This document shows positions 38,015 to 51,300 of a stretch of DNA of 64,000 bases, piece after piece. The DNA comes from Novosphingobium sp. NDB2Meth1 (GTDB lineage Bacteria; Pseudomonadota; Alphaproteobacteria; Sphingomonadales; Sphingomonadaceae), in assembly GCF_900117425.1 (NCBI RefSeq), contig NZ_FPEH01000012.1, forward strand, positions 458,492-522,491, read 5' to 3'. A program made the position numbers and the translations under genes. The notes under the pieces were generated by a model. It did not search any database, had not been told where the DNA came from, and saw only the letters and a program-made list of their open reading frames with translations. Each line of letters opens with the position of its first letter. Within the stretch, counting starts at the first letter, position 1.

Positions 38015-38818
38015 TCAGTCCACCGTGCTGTGCTTTATAAACTGATCGAACAGTGCGGGTGAAGAGGCTGCAAACAGGCCTTTTTGCCCATGCTGATCGG
38101 TGCGGTAGGGTGACCCGTCGGGCCGCGCTGACTTGCCCCCTGCTTCGTTGACGAAGAGCACGCCCGCCGCGTGGTCCCACGGCAGAGTGCGCTCGAACAC
38201 CGAGATGTCATTCACGCCAAGGACGAGGCGGGGGTACTGCTCGGCGGCGCAGCGCGGGATGTCGACGAGCGTGTAGTAGGGCGCGATGCGGGCCTGCACG
38301 GCGGCGCGCTGCGCGGGATCGAGGAACACCGTGCTGATCGCCGCTATGGGCGGGGTTTCGCCGGTGGTGCGGGCGGTGACACGCTCGCCGTTTACGAACG
38401 CGCCCTGGCCCTTGTGCGCGATGCAGAGGCGGTCTTGCAGCGGGTCGTAGATCCACCCGCTTTGCGTTTCGCCGCCGTCGCTGAGCGCGAGGATGATGCC
38501 GAAGGGCGGCTTGCCGGCGGCGAAGTTGTTGGTGCCGTCGACGGGATCGATGATCCAGCACAGGCCGGTATCGAGCCGCGAGATGAGGGCGGGATCGGCG
38601 TGGACGGCTTCTTCACCGACGATGGCCGCTTCGGGCAGGATCGCCGCGAGGCCCTCGGCGAGCAGGGCTTCGGCCTCGGTATCGGCAATCGTGACCGTGT
38701 CGTTCGCCGCCTTGGCGATGACTTCGTGCTCCGCCAGCGTCTGGTAGCGCGGCAGGATGGCCTCCCGCGCAACGCGGCGCATCAGGGCGGCGACGGCGGT
38801 ATCGAGCGCGGTGCTCAC
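38015..38818 (-). CDS. Inositol monophosphatase family protein
   Basis: A 267-residue Mg-dependent phosphatase. The metal sites are IVGEEAVHADP, WIIDPVDGTNNFAAG (the DPxDGTxxF signature) and PWDHAAGVLFVNEAGG near the C-terminus. Substrates in the family include inositol phosphate, histidinol phosphate, PAP and fructose bisphosphate; this copy is not resolved further. The GTG at 38818 is chosen because AAGGG lies 8 bases upstream; a GTG at 38827 is possible. It follows argJ by about 11 bases and is probably in one transcript with it. Confidence 0.88.
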   Translation of the reverse strand: MSTALDTAVAALMRRVAREAILPRYQTLAEHEVIAKAANDTVTIADTEAEALLAEGLAAILPEAAIVGEEAVHADPALISRLDTGLCWIIDPVDGTNNFAAGKPPFGIILALSDGGETQSGWIYDPLQDRLCIAHKGQGAFVNGERVTARTTGETPPIAAISTVFLDPAQRAAVQARIAPYYTLVDIPRCAAEQYPRLVLGVNDISVFERTLPWDHAAGVLFVNEAGGKSARPDGSPYRTDQHGQKGLFAASSPALFDQFIKHSTVD

Positions 38819-38829
38819 GAGCGCCACCC

Positions 38830-40056
38830 TTACGACCGATAGTCGGCGTTGATGGCGATGTAGCCGTGGGTGAGATCGCAGGTCCACACGGTGGCGCGGC
38901 CTTCGCCGAGGCCGAGATCGACCTCGATGCTGATCTCCTGTCCCTTGAGGTGCGCTGCGACGGGGGCTTCATCGTAGTCCGGCAGGGGCTGGCCTTGGCG
39001 CGCGGCCCAGGTGCCGCCGAAGCCGATGGAGAGGCGGTCGCGGTCCGCCGGTTCGCCGGCCTTGCCGACGGCCATGACGACGCGGCCCCAGTTGGCGTCC
39101 TCGCCCGCGATGGCGGTCTTCACCAGCGGCGAGTTGGCGATGGCGAGACCGACGCGGCGGGCGCTCTCGTCGCTGACAGCGCCGCTCACGGCGACCGCGA
39201 TGAACTTCTGCGCCCCTTCACCGTCGCGCACGACGAGGTGGGCGAGCTGGCGGCAGACATCGTGCAGCGCGGCGGCGAAGGCGTCGGCGCCGGGGCTGTC
39301 CGCCGAGACCAGCGGGGCGTTGCCGGCTGCGCCGGTAGCAAAGGCAAGGACGGTGTCGCTGGTCGAGGTGTCGCTGTCGACGGTGATGCACGAGAAGGTG
39401 CGCTGGTTGGCGTCCGACAGGCAGGCCTGCAGGAAGGCCGGGTCGACTGCTGCATCGGTGAAGACATAGCCGAGCATGGTCGCCATGTCGGGCGCGATCA
39501 TGCCGCTGCCCTTGATGATGGCGCTGAGCGTCACCTTGACGCCGCCGACCATGGCGGTGGCGGTTGCGCCCTTGGCGAACGTATCGGTGGTGCCGATGGT
39601 GTTGGCGGCGTCTTGCCATGTGCAAGGCTTGGCCTGCAGCGCCGCCTCGATCCCGGCGCGCGCCTTGTCCTTGGGGAGCGGCACGCCGATCACGCCGGTG
39701 GAGGAAACGAAGACCTGCTCGCGCGGGCAGCCGATGTGGCCGGCGACCTGATCCATGATCGCCTCGACCGCCTCGCGCCCGCGATAGCCGGTGAAGGCGT
39801 TGGAATTGCCGGCATTGACCACCAGCGCCCGCGCGCGGCCTTGTCCCACGTTCTGGCGCCCGAGGTCGACTTCGGAGGAGCAGCAGATATTGCGGGTGAA
39901 CACCCCGGCCACCGCCGTACCCTCGGCGAGTTCGACAAAGGTCAGGTCGCAGCGGCCCCAGTCCTTGTACCCGGCGCGGGCGATGCGCGGGGTTGCTCCG
40001 GCAATCGCGGGAAGCGCGGGGAAGGGCTGGGCGAGGGGGGAGATGGCGTGGCTCAT
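38830..40056 (-). CDS. argJ: Bifunctional ornithine acetyltransferase / N-acetylglutamate synthase
   Basis: A 408-residue arginine-biosynthesis enzyme that recycles the acetyl group from N-acetylornithine to glutamate. KGSGMIAPDMATMLGYVFTDA contains the self-cleavage point before T193, which becomes the catalytic nucleophile of the beta chain. VNAGNSNAFTG and VSSTGVIGVPLP are the oxyanion-forming segments, and VWTCDLTHGYIAINADYRS is the family C-terminus. The ATG at 40056 opens a short proline-rich lead. The IMPase-family gene lies directly downstream. Confidence 0.96.
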   Translation of the reverse strand: MSHAISPLAQPFPALPAIAGATPRIARAGYKDWGRCDLTFVELAEGTAVAGVFTRNICCSSEVDLGRQNVGQGRARALVVNAGNSNAFTGYRGREAVEAIMDQVAGHIGCPREQVFVSSTGVIGVPLPKDKARAGIEAALQAKPCTWQDAANTIGTTDTFAKGATATAMVGGVKVTLSAIIKGSGMIAPDMATMLGYVFTDAAVDPAFLQACLSDANQRTFSCITVDSDTSTSDTVLAFATGAAGNAPLVSADSPGADAFAAALHDVCRQLAHLVVRDGEGAQKFIAVAVSGAVSDESARRVGLAIANSPLVKTAIAGEDANWGRVVMAVGKAGEPADRDRLSIGFGGTWAARQGQPLPDYDEAPVAAHLKGQEISIEVDLGLGEGRATVWTCDLTHGYIAINADYRS

Positions 40057-40149
40057 GGCCAGCGGCCCTAGCGCGCGGAGCGGCGCGCTTCAATAAATCT
40101 GCGGCGCGGTGGTGGACGTTCTTCGCATTACCGCTTATCTGGCGCCTCG

Positions 40150-40410
40150 ATGCGGCTTCTGCTCGTTCTTCTTGCCCTGCTTTCGGGCCTGTCGCTTGCC
40201 GAAGTGACGGCGTCTTCTGCGCGTGCGGAAGTTGTTGGTTCGGCGGCGGGCTCGATACTCGTGGCAAGTGCCGAGCAGAAGGCCGTTGCTGCCCATGCAA
40301 GGGCACAGCGCCCCGCTTGCCGACGGCGCCTCATCCGCACCGTTGTGGTGCCCGTGCTCGCCCTTGGCCGCACGATCAGCATCGAGATCTGCGACCGCCC
40401 GCTCGAATAG
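40150..40410 (+). CDS. Small exported protein, unknown function
   Basis: An 86-residue frame with a clear signal peptide (MRLLLVLLALLSGLSLAEVTASSARA) and a basic middle containing Cys and Arg (RAQRPACRRRLIRTVVVPVLALGRTISIEICDRPLE). Two Cys remain in the mature part and may pair. There is no family match that I know. No good ribosome-binding site precedes the ATG, which lowers confidence. It sits between argJ (divergent) and secA (same strand). Confidence 0.55.
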   Translation: MRLLLVLLALLSGLSLAEVTASSARAEVVGSAAGSILVASAEQKAVAAHARAQRPACRRRLIRTVVVPVLALGRTISIEICDRPLE

Positions 40411-40513
40411 GGCGCGCCTTCCATAAGCTTCCCGCGTCCGCGCCCCGTTGCGTGGACCTTTGACCAACGCGGCACTCACCGCGCACCCCATTCTCTACAA
40501 CAGGAATCCAGCC

Positions 40514-43246
<2,733 letters not shown>

Positions 43247-43589
43247 GGCCGGGAGCTGCGATCCGGGGTACGTGGCTGGCAGGAGCTCCTTAGCTCCCTG
43301 ACGTGTCTGGCACGAGTCTCGGACGCCAAAGAACCGTAACGGACTGATTTGTTGCGGTATATTGCCGCCCGGGCTGGCGTCCGGGCCTTTCGGTCCGGTT
43401 TGCCATCTTCGCTCCAACAATCTCCGCATCGGTACCGATTTGGTGCAGTTGTGCGAAAAGTCACTGGTAAACAGGGCCTTACCGGTACGCACATCCTGTT
43501 TGACTCTTCGACTCCGCGCTTGCTACGCGCAGAGAAAACACGAGAATGGGGCCGCGACGACCGCCGCAGTATGAACAAGGGTCTCGGCA
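43247..43589. other. Intergenic region between secA and the secretion operon
   Basis: No gene is seen. A hairpin GGAGCT/AGCTCC lies near 43280-43295. A second, GCCCGG (43367-43372) with CCGGGC (43381-43386) followed by CTTTC, is a weak terminator candidate for secA. The promoter of the downstream operon should lie in the last 200 bases, but I cannot place it with confidence. Confidence 0.4.
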
Positions 43590-45371
43590 ATGCGAGAGGG
43601 GGAAAAAGGCGGCAAACGAAAGGGCCTCGCGGTCCTTGGGGGCTGGGTGGCCAACGCCCTCGCCCTGGCGTTCTGCCCGGTCATGGTTCCGGTCACCGCT
43701 TTCGCACAAGTGAGCACGCCGACGATTGCCGGACCGAGCCGTGACGAACTGGGCGGGATAACGCGCGCGCCTGCCGTTCAGGCGCCGCGGCTCTCTGTTT
43801 CCGGCGGGATCGAACGGTCGGGCTGCCCGCTGGCCGATCCGCAGTTCGCCAAGATCACCACCACCATCACCGCCGTCGCTTTCAATGGCCTCAAAGGCGC
43901 GACGGCAGAGGACATGGAAGCGGCGTGGAAGCCCTATGCGGGAACGCCGCAGCCGATTGCCGTGCTCTGCGAGATCCGCGATGCGGCGGCGACGATCCTG
44001 CGCGCCAAGGGCTATCTGGCTGCGGTGCAAGTACCTGTCCAGCGGATCGAGAACGGGCAGGTGCGGCTCGAAGTGCTCTATGCCCGGATCACCGCGATCC
44101 GCGCGCGGGGTGAGACACGCGGGGCCGAGCGCAAGCTGATGGCCTATCTCGGTCGGCTGACGCGGGACGATATCTTCGACCGCAACAAGGCCGAACGCTA
44201 TCTGCTGCTGGCGCGCGATCTGCCGGGCTACAATGTGCAGCTCACCTTGCGTCCGGCGGGTACTGCGCCAGGTGACTTGATAGGTGATGTAACCGTTCTG
44301 CGCCAAGCTGTTACCGCCGACTTCTCGGTCCAGAACCTCGCTTCTGCCGCCACCGGGCGCTGGGGCGGCCAGTTGCGGGTGCAGGCCTTTGGCATCACCG
44401 GGATGGGGGATGCGACAACGCTCTCCTATTATTCGACGTCCGATTTTCGCGAGCAGCGGATCTTTCAGGCGAGCCACGAGTTCCGGCCTGGCAGCCAAGG
44501 CCTCGTGGTCGGCGCTTCGCTGACATATGCGTGGACGCAGCCCGATCTCGGACAGGCGGCCGGCGGCGCGAAGCTCGATGCGCGGACCTTGCTCGCGAGC
44601 CTCTATGCGCGTTACCCGCTGGTGCGCTCGCAGGCTGGCGATCTCTGGCTTGGCGGCGGCTTCGATCTGCTCAACCAGGACGCCACCTTGATCCTGCCGC
44701 TCAGCCGCGACCGGCTGCGGGTGTTCTGGGCGCGGCTTGATTTCGACCGGATGGATTTGTCCCGCGCCGAACCGGCGTGGCGCCTTGATGGATCGCTGGA
44801 AGTCCGGCAGGGCGTCGCCGCGCTGGGAGCCTCGCCTTCGTGCCTTGGGATCGCTTGCGGCAGCCGGGTGCCGACGAGCCGCTTCGATGGTTCTCCTGCC
44901 GCAACGGTGGTGCGCGCCGAGGTGGAGTACGAACGCGCGCTGGGACGCTTGTCGTTCGTGGTCCATCCGCGCGGGCAGTATGCGTTTCGGAAAGTGCTTG
45001 GGTTTGAAGCCTTTGCACCGGGAAACTACACGGTTGGACGAGGCTATGATCCTGGTGTCATCACCGGTGACAGCGGAGTCGGCGTGGCGACCGAATTGCG
45101 CGGGCCGCGCCTGCCGATCGGGCGCGGCAATGGCCCGGTGGTCCAGCCTTTCGCGTTTGTCGATGCCGCGTGGGCGTGGGATCGCGGCGCGGGCAAGCCG
45201 CAGCGGCTGAGTTCGGTCGGCGGCGGGTTGCGCGCGGATCTGGGCAGCCGGTTCCGGCTCGATGCCAGCGTCGCTGTCCCGCTTGACGCGGCGGGGTTCA
45301 ACGGCCGCAGGCCGGCGCCGCGCGTGCTGGTCTCGCTGACCACGCGTCTCTTGCCGTGGGGAGGCCGCTGA
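43590..45371 (+). CDS. TpsB outer-membrane transporter (ShlB/FhaC/HecB family)
   Basis: A 593-residue two-partner-secretion transporter. The signal peptide (ANALALAFCPVMVPVTAFAQ) follows a basic N-terminus. A POTRA region spans about residues 85-240 (ITAVAFNGLKGATAEDMEAAWKPYAG; AATILRAKGYLAAVQVPVQRIENGQVRLEVL). The 16-strand barrel ends in VLVSLTTRLLPWGGR, and GNYTVGRGYDPGVITGDSGVG is the conserved VRGY-like loop-6 motif with its Arg. It should export the TpsA encoded next. Its stop overlaps the tpsA start (TGATG), so the two are coupled. Confidence 0.93.
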   Translation: MREGEKGGKRKGLAVLGGWVANALALAFCPVMVPVTAFAQVSTPTIAGPSRDELGGITRAPAVQAPRLSVSGGIERSGCPLADPQFAKITTTITAVAFNGLKGATAEDMEAAWKPYAGTPQPIAVLCEIRDAAATILRAKGYLAAVQVPVQRIENGQVRLEVLYARITAIRARGETRGAERKLMAYLGRLTRDDIFDRNKAERYLLLARDLPGYNVQLTLRPAGTAPGDLIGDVTVLRQAVTADFSVQNLASAATGRWGGQLRVQAFGITGMGDATTLSYYSTSDFREQRIFQASHEFRPGSQGLVVGASLTYAWTQPDLGQAAGGAKLDARTLLASLYARYPLVRSQAGDLWLGGGFDLLNQDATLILPLSRDRLRVFWARLDFDRMDLSRAEPAWRLDGSLEVRQGVAALGASPSCLGIACGSRVPTSRFDGSPAATVVRAEVEYERALGRLSFVVHPRGQYAFRKVLGFEAFAPGNYTVGRGYDPGVITGDSGVGVATELRGPRLPIGRGNGPVVQPFAFVDAAWAWDRGAGKPQRLSSVGGGLRADLGSRFRLDASVAVPLDAAGFNGRRPAPRVLVSLTTRLLPWGGR

Positions 45372-48300
45372 TGCGCCCGAGCTTTGCCAGCGCCGCTTCG
45401 CTGCTCGCGATGGCCGCGATCCTTGCCTCTGCCCCGATGGCCGCCCGGGCGCAGTCGTTCAACGCGACGGGCACGATCGTCGCCGGGGCCGGGTCGATCA
45501 TCACCGGAGCGGGCACCACCACAGTCGCCACCAATTCGCCGAATGTCGTGATCAACTGGTCGCCCAACGATACAGTGATCGGAGGCGGCCCGATCGAATT
45601 CCAGACGGCAGGCACCAGCGCGCTGTTCACCAATCAGGATGCCACGGTGCTCACGGTGCTGAACCGGATCGTGCCCAATGACGTGACCCGTCCGATCGTG
45701 TTCAACGGCACGGTCAGGTCGCAGCTCGTCGATCTTGGCACCGGCGCGATCAGCCGGGGCGGGACCGTGTTCTTCTATAGCCCAGGCGGCATTCTCGTGT
45801 CCTCGACGGGCGTGTTCGATATCGGCAACCTCGTGCTGACAGCATCGGACCTGAATTACGATACCGCAACCGGTGCGTTCGGAACTGCAGGCACTTTCAA
45901 CTTTTTGCCGGCCAATGCTGGCAGCCGGGTTGAAGTCCAGAAGGGCGCGCAGATCAGGGCAGGGCTGACCAATGCCTATGTCGCACTGATCGCGCCCAAG
46001 GTGGTGCAATCGGGTACGATCGATGTCGACGGGTCGGCCGTGATCGTCGCGGCGGATGCATCGACAATCTCGTTCCGGCCCAATGGCCTGTTCGATATCC
46101 AGATCGATCAGGGCACCAGCGCGGCGGGTGAAGTGGTGACCCATGACGGCACGATCACCGGCCCGGTCGGCACGATCAACACCGCGCACCGGGTCTACAT
46201 GGTTGCCGTGCCGCGCAACGATGCCATCACGATGGCGATCAAGGCGGGCAGTTCGCTCGGTTTCGACGTGGCGGGCGCCGCGGATGTCGATGGCAATGCC
46301 GTGGTGCTTTCGGCGGGCTACGGTGTGACCGGCGGGGCGATCGATCTGGTCCGTTCTGCGGCGGGCGGTGCTGTCCCGGCGGCGCTTGCCGTGGGCGCGA
46401 TCACCGCGACGTCGCAAGTGACCGGCAAGGCAACCGGGCAGGCATCGCTGACGGTGGACAGCGGGAACACATCGAACTTTGCCTCGAACCTTTCGCTTTC
46501 CGGCGTGCGTGATCCCGCGGCGGCGACGGACGACGGCGCGTTCATTTCGGTCGGTGGTGTGGGGTCGACGCTCGATCTCACAGGCAATCTGCAACTGACG
46601 GCGCTGGATGCCGGACAGGTTGCGGGAGCGGCGATCACCGACAGCGGGAATGCTTCGGTCACGGTGGATCAGGGCACGCTGACGGTCGGCGGTTCCGCCA
46701 CGATCAGCAGTGCTCGCGCCCCCACGGTCGATCTCGATGCGCTGGCCGGCACCGCCGCGCTCGCGGCACGCGGCGGTGCCACGGTCGGCGTCGGCGGCGA
46801 TCTTACCATATCCGCAAGAGCCGAGGGCATTGCCGGGGGTACTGCCGGTCCCGCAGCCCCGCCGACCGGTCCCAACGCGGGCACCGGCGGCACGGCGCAG
46901 CTGTCGCTCGAGGGCGCCTCGACGGTGACCATCCGCGGCAATCTGCTGCTCGATGCCAGCGGTGTCGGAGGCTCGGCATTGCTCGACGGACTGGTCGGGG
47001 CGAGCGGCACCGGCGGGCAGGCCCTTATCGACGGGAAGGCGGGCGGCGGCACGCTCGGCGTGGGTGGTGGCACGACGCTTGATGCGCGCGGTTTCGGCGG
47101 TGACGGACAGCGCTGCATTTCCTGCACGGTCGAGGGCGGCACCGGGACGGGCGGCAGCGCGAGCGTGATTGCCGCGTCGGGGGCAACCTTTACGCTGGAT
47201 GGTTTGCTCGGGCTCGATGCTTCCGGGCGCGGCGGTTCGGCGGCGACGGATAGCGGCAAGGACGGCGGCGCGGCACAGGGCGGCAGCGCGTTTGTGCGCT
47301 CGACCGGCGGCCGGATCACCACCGCGCAGTCGCTGGTCGTGCGGGCCGACGGCCTTGGCGGCGCGGGCGCGACCGTGAACGCCTTTGCTTCGGGCTTGCC
47401 CGGTTCGGGCGGGACCGGCGGCAGGGGGACCGGCGGCGCGGCCGGGCTCATCGCCGGCGATGCGAGCGCAATCGGTGGCGGCGGGCTGATCTCGTCGGTG
47501 AGCGACACCGTTGTTTCGGCCCAAGGCATTGGCGGCTCTGGCGGCAACGGGGGAGCTGGTCTCGGCGGCACGGCAGCGGTTTCCGCGCGCAATGGCACGG
47601 TCACCGGCTCGGCGCTCGTGGTGCGTGGAGACGGGATCGGCGGGAGCGGCTTCAATGGCGGCTATGGCGGCGCCGGGCAGGGCACATCTGCCGACGTGAT
47701 CGCCTACAGCGCGCTGGAAGGCGATGCCAAGGTGACGTTCCTCGGCGCCAGCGTGAGCGCGCGCGGCGATGGCGGGACGGGCAGTTCGCCGGCCTTCTTC
47801 GATGCACCCGGCGGCGCAGGCGGCAATGGCACCGGCGGCAGCGCGCGTGCGCTGGCCGAGGCGGGCAACGGCGCGCTGAGCCTGGGCGAGACCAGCATCA
47901 ATGCGAGCGGTAATGGCGGCAATGGCGGCGCCGGCTTTACGGTGTCGAGCATTCCGATCACCGGCCAGAACGGCGGGGCTGGCGGGACCGGGAGAGCAGG
48001 GACCGCGCAGATCGGGGTGGTGAGCGGGCTCGATACCGGGGCGGTCAACACCGGATCGGCCGACTTTGCGCCTCTATCGGTCACTGCCCGCGGGACAGGT
48101 GGTAGCGGCGGCGCGGCGAGCGTGGGCGCCTCGACACCTGGCGCCGCTGGCAATGGCGGCGTTGGCTATGGCGGCGGCGCGAGCCTTGTCGCGCAGGGCG
48201 GCAAGGTTACCATCGCCGCGCCTGCACTGGTCGATGCCGGTGGCATCGGCGGCAGCACTGGTCTGGGCGGCACGGCCGGAAATGGCTTCGTCGGTGATGC

Positions 48301-51300
48301 GGGCGGCGCGCCGTTGCCGCTGGGCGCGCGGCTCGAAGTGGGCAGCCGCAGCGGGCAACCGGCACAGAAGGGCGCGCTCGTCGCCGCCGATCTGACGTTC
48401 AGCGCCTCGGCCGAGACGGGCAAGGGCGGCACGCCGGGCAATGCCACCGTGCTGGGTCGGCCACTGGCCTGGCGTATGAGCGGCGGGACCATCGATGCCG
48501 GGAACATGAGCTTCCTTGCCGTCGGCACACCGACCGCCACCGCACCGTCCTCCGACATTGCGCTGGCCGGGGGCAACACCACGCTGACCGGCGACCTCAG
48601 CTTCGTGACGCCGGGGACCCTCACCGCGTCGTTCGACGCCGCCGATGTGCGGGCCGTCAATGTCACGCTGACGGCGGCGGACTGGCTCGAAGGACCCGTA
48701 CCTGCAGGAGCCGCCGGGACGCTGTTCGGCAGCGGGTCGGTGGCGCTGGGCACGTCCGGCAATCTCTTCGGCCATCTGTCGGCCAACAGCGGCGGTGCGC
48801 TCAGCCTGACCTCGGCGGCGGGTCTGGTTCGGCTCGATGACCTGACCGCGGTGGGGGATATCGATGTCACCGCGAACACGACGGTAACGCTGGGCAATGT
48901 GCAGGCGGGCGGGTCTGCCCTCATCACCGCGCCGGGCAATGTGACCGTCGGCAATGTCGGCGCGGTCGGTTCCGCGACCGTGAGTTCGCAGGCGGCGCTG
49001 GTGACCGGCGGGGTCAGCGCGGGCCAGAGGATCAGGCTCGATGGCATCGTCAGCCTTCTCTCGGGTGGACCGATCGCAGCCGGTGACAGCGTGCTGCTCA
49101 ATTCCGACGGCACGCTCGGCGCGGGTGCGGTCTCGGCCGGTCTGGTGAGCCCTTCGGCACTGCCTGGCGCGACATACAGCGTTACCGCGCTGGGTCGGGG
49201 CGGGATCGCGCTGGGCGATGTGGGGGCGAGGGGCGATGTCGCGCTGCTCTCGCCGAATGCGATTGCGAGCGGATCGATCAGCGGCAACGAAGTGGTCGTG
49301 CTCGGCGCGGGCAACCAGGTGCTCGGCGGGATCACCGCAGCCGGGCGGGTGCTGCTGGCGGATTACGAGATGGCAGGCTTCGGCGGCAATCCGCTCGTCT
49401 CCTACAATCTCGCCGGGGTATTTGCGCAGCCGGCAATTGCCACGAGCGGGCTGATCAGCCTGTCGGGCCCGACCAGTGCAGGACAGCTGACGGCGCTGAC
49501 GCTGGGCAGCATCATTGTGCAGGATGTGACGGTGCAGGCGGCGGGCGCCGCGAACGGCACGGTCAACCTGCAGGCGGGCACTGCGCTGGGCACGGGCGCC
49601 GTTCGGGCGAGCGGACGGATCGATCTGCAATCGGGCACGACGATGACCACCGCTTCCGCCACTGCCGGCGATGTCCTGGTGGCGAGTGCCGGCGGCGCGC
49701 TGACAGCGGGCGATCTTGCAGGCGTGGGCGGGGTGACGATCACCGGCCTCGGTGCGGTAACGACCGGACTGCTGTCGGCTACTGGCGGCAACGTGGCGGT
49801 CACGGCGGCGGGTGATCTCGCGACCGGTGCGGTGACCGGCGGCGGTACGGTCCAGCTTGGCGGGCGCAATGTGCTGGCCGGCGCCGTCGATGGTGCGGCG
49901 GTGACCATGGCGGCGAATGGCACGCTGGGGTTCGGTAATGTCTCGGCGCGGACCGGCACGGTGTCCGGAAATGCGAGCGGCACGATCACAGGCGGAGCCA
50001 TCACCGCCGCCGACACGATCCAGCTCGGCAATAGTGCGGGAGGTGTGACGCTCGGCAACCTTGCTGCGGCGAACACGGTCCTGATCAATGGAACCGGCAA
50101 TGTGCAGATCGGCAATGCGAGCGCGGGGCTTGGCACGGTCGAGGTGCGGGCCAACGGCGGATCGCTCACGGCGAACGCCGTCACCGCCGCCACCGATGCT
50201 GCGCTGATCGCGGCAGGTGATATTGCGCTGGACGCGGTGCAGTCACGCGACATGGTGCTGCTGGCGGGCGGAAGCATCCGCGCGGATCGCCTTACGTCGC
50301 CGAACGGCCGCATTCTTGCCGCCGGCAATGGTTTGGCGGCTGCGGGCGGCACCATTGGTGCGTTCAACTTTGATGCCGTGTTCGCGCAGCCGCTCGTAGC
50401 GGCGGGCGGTAGTCTGACGCTGGTCGGAGCGGCCACGGGCGCCACGTTTGCCGCCGCGGTGGCAGGTGATGCGGCGACGCAGGGCATTTCGGCCACTCGC
50501 AGTATTTTGGTCGATGCGGGCGGTACCGCGCGGCTTGGCGGTGTGTGGCAATCACCCGTGATCGAACTGCGCGCCAGCGACCTCGATCTGCCGACGGGTG
50601 CCGGCCTCAACGCGGGTCTGACGGGCACGATCACGCTGGTCTCGCGCAATGCGGCGGGCCTGCGCATCGGCGACGGGCTCGATGCCAGTGTCGTGCCGAC
50701 CAGCGGTTTCTCGCTCGACAACGGGGAATGGAGCCGGATCAACAGCGGTTCGTTGTTCGTTTCCGCGCCTGATGTGTCCGGGCCGGTCGATATCCTGATC
50801 GGCAAGCTCGATATGACCGGCCCCGATGCGGGGAGCACCATCGACGATCCGCTGGGGGCCGTGCAGTTCACCACCGGCGCGGCGGCTGCCGGGACATTCG
50901 GCGGGACGATCCGCGTCGCCGGTGCTCTAGCCACCACCGGTTTCCGCGCGACCAACGCGCTGGTCTTCCGCACCGGGCAGTTCCAGCTCGCCTCTGACAC
51001 GGGCAGCATCGCGGTGCAGGGCACAGGCGGGGCACTCTCCGGGACCTTGCGTATCAACGCGCGCGATATTCATGTCGCGGCAGGATCGCTCCTCGCACAG
51101 TTGGCTGTCGATCCGTTCTTTGCCGGCGTGGAGCCTGCGCTCGATCAGGTCAGCGCGGGCGGCAATGGGCCGGTGCTGCGCGCGGGGGCGCTTGATTTCA
51201 CCGTGGGCCGCAGCTTCTATATCCAGCGGACCGGCGCGGGCTTCGATCCGCTGGGCTTCGAGGAACCGCTCGATACTTTCAGGGTGACGCAGGCAAGTGC

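Noticed and set aside
49402..51057. 551-codon antisense frame over tpsA
   Set aside because: It is Pro/Ala/Ser/Thr-rich, as expected opposite Gly/Ala-rich beta-helix codons; the tpsA frame is continuous and has proper start and coupling signals.
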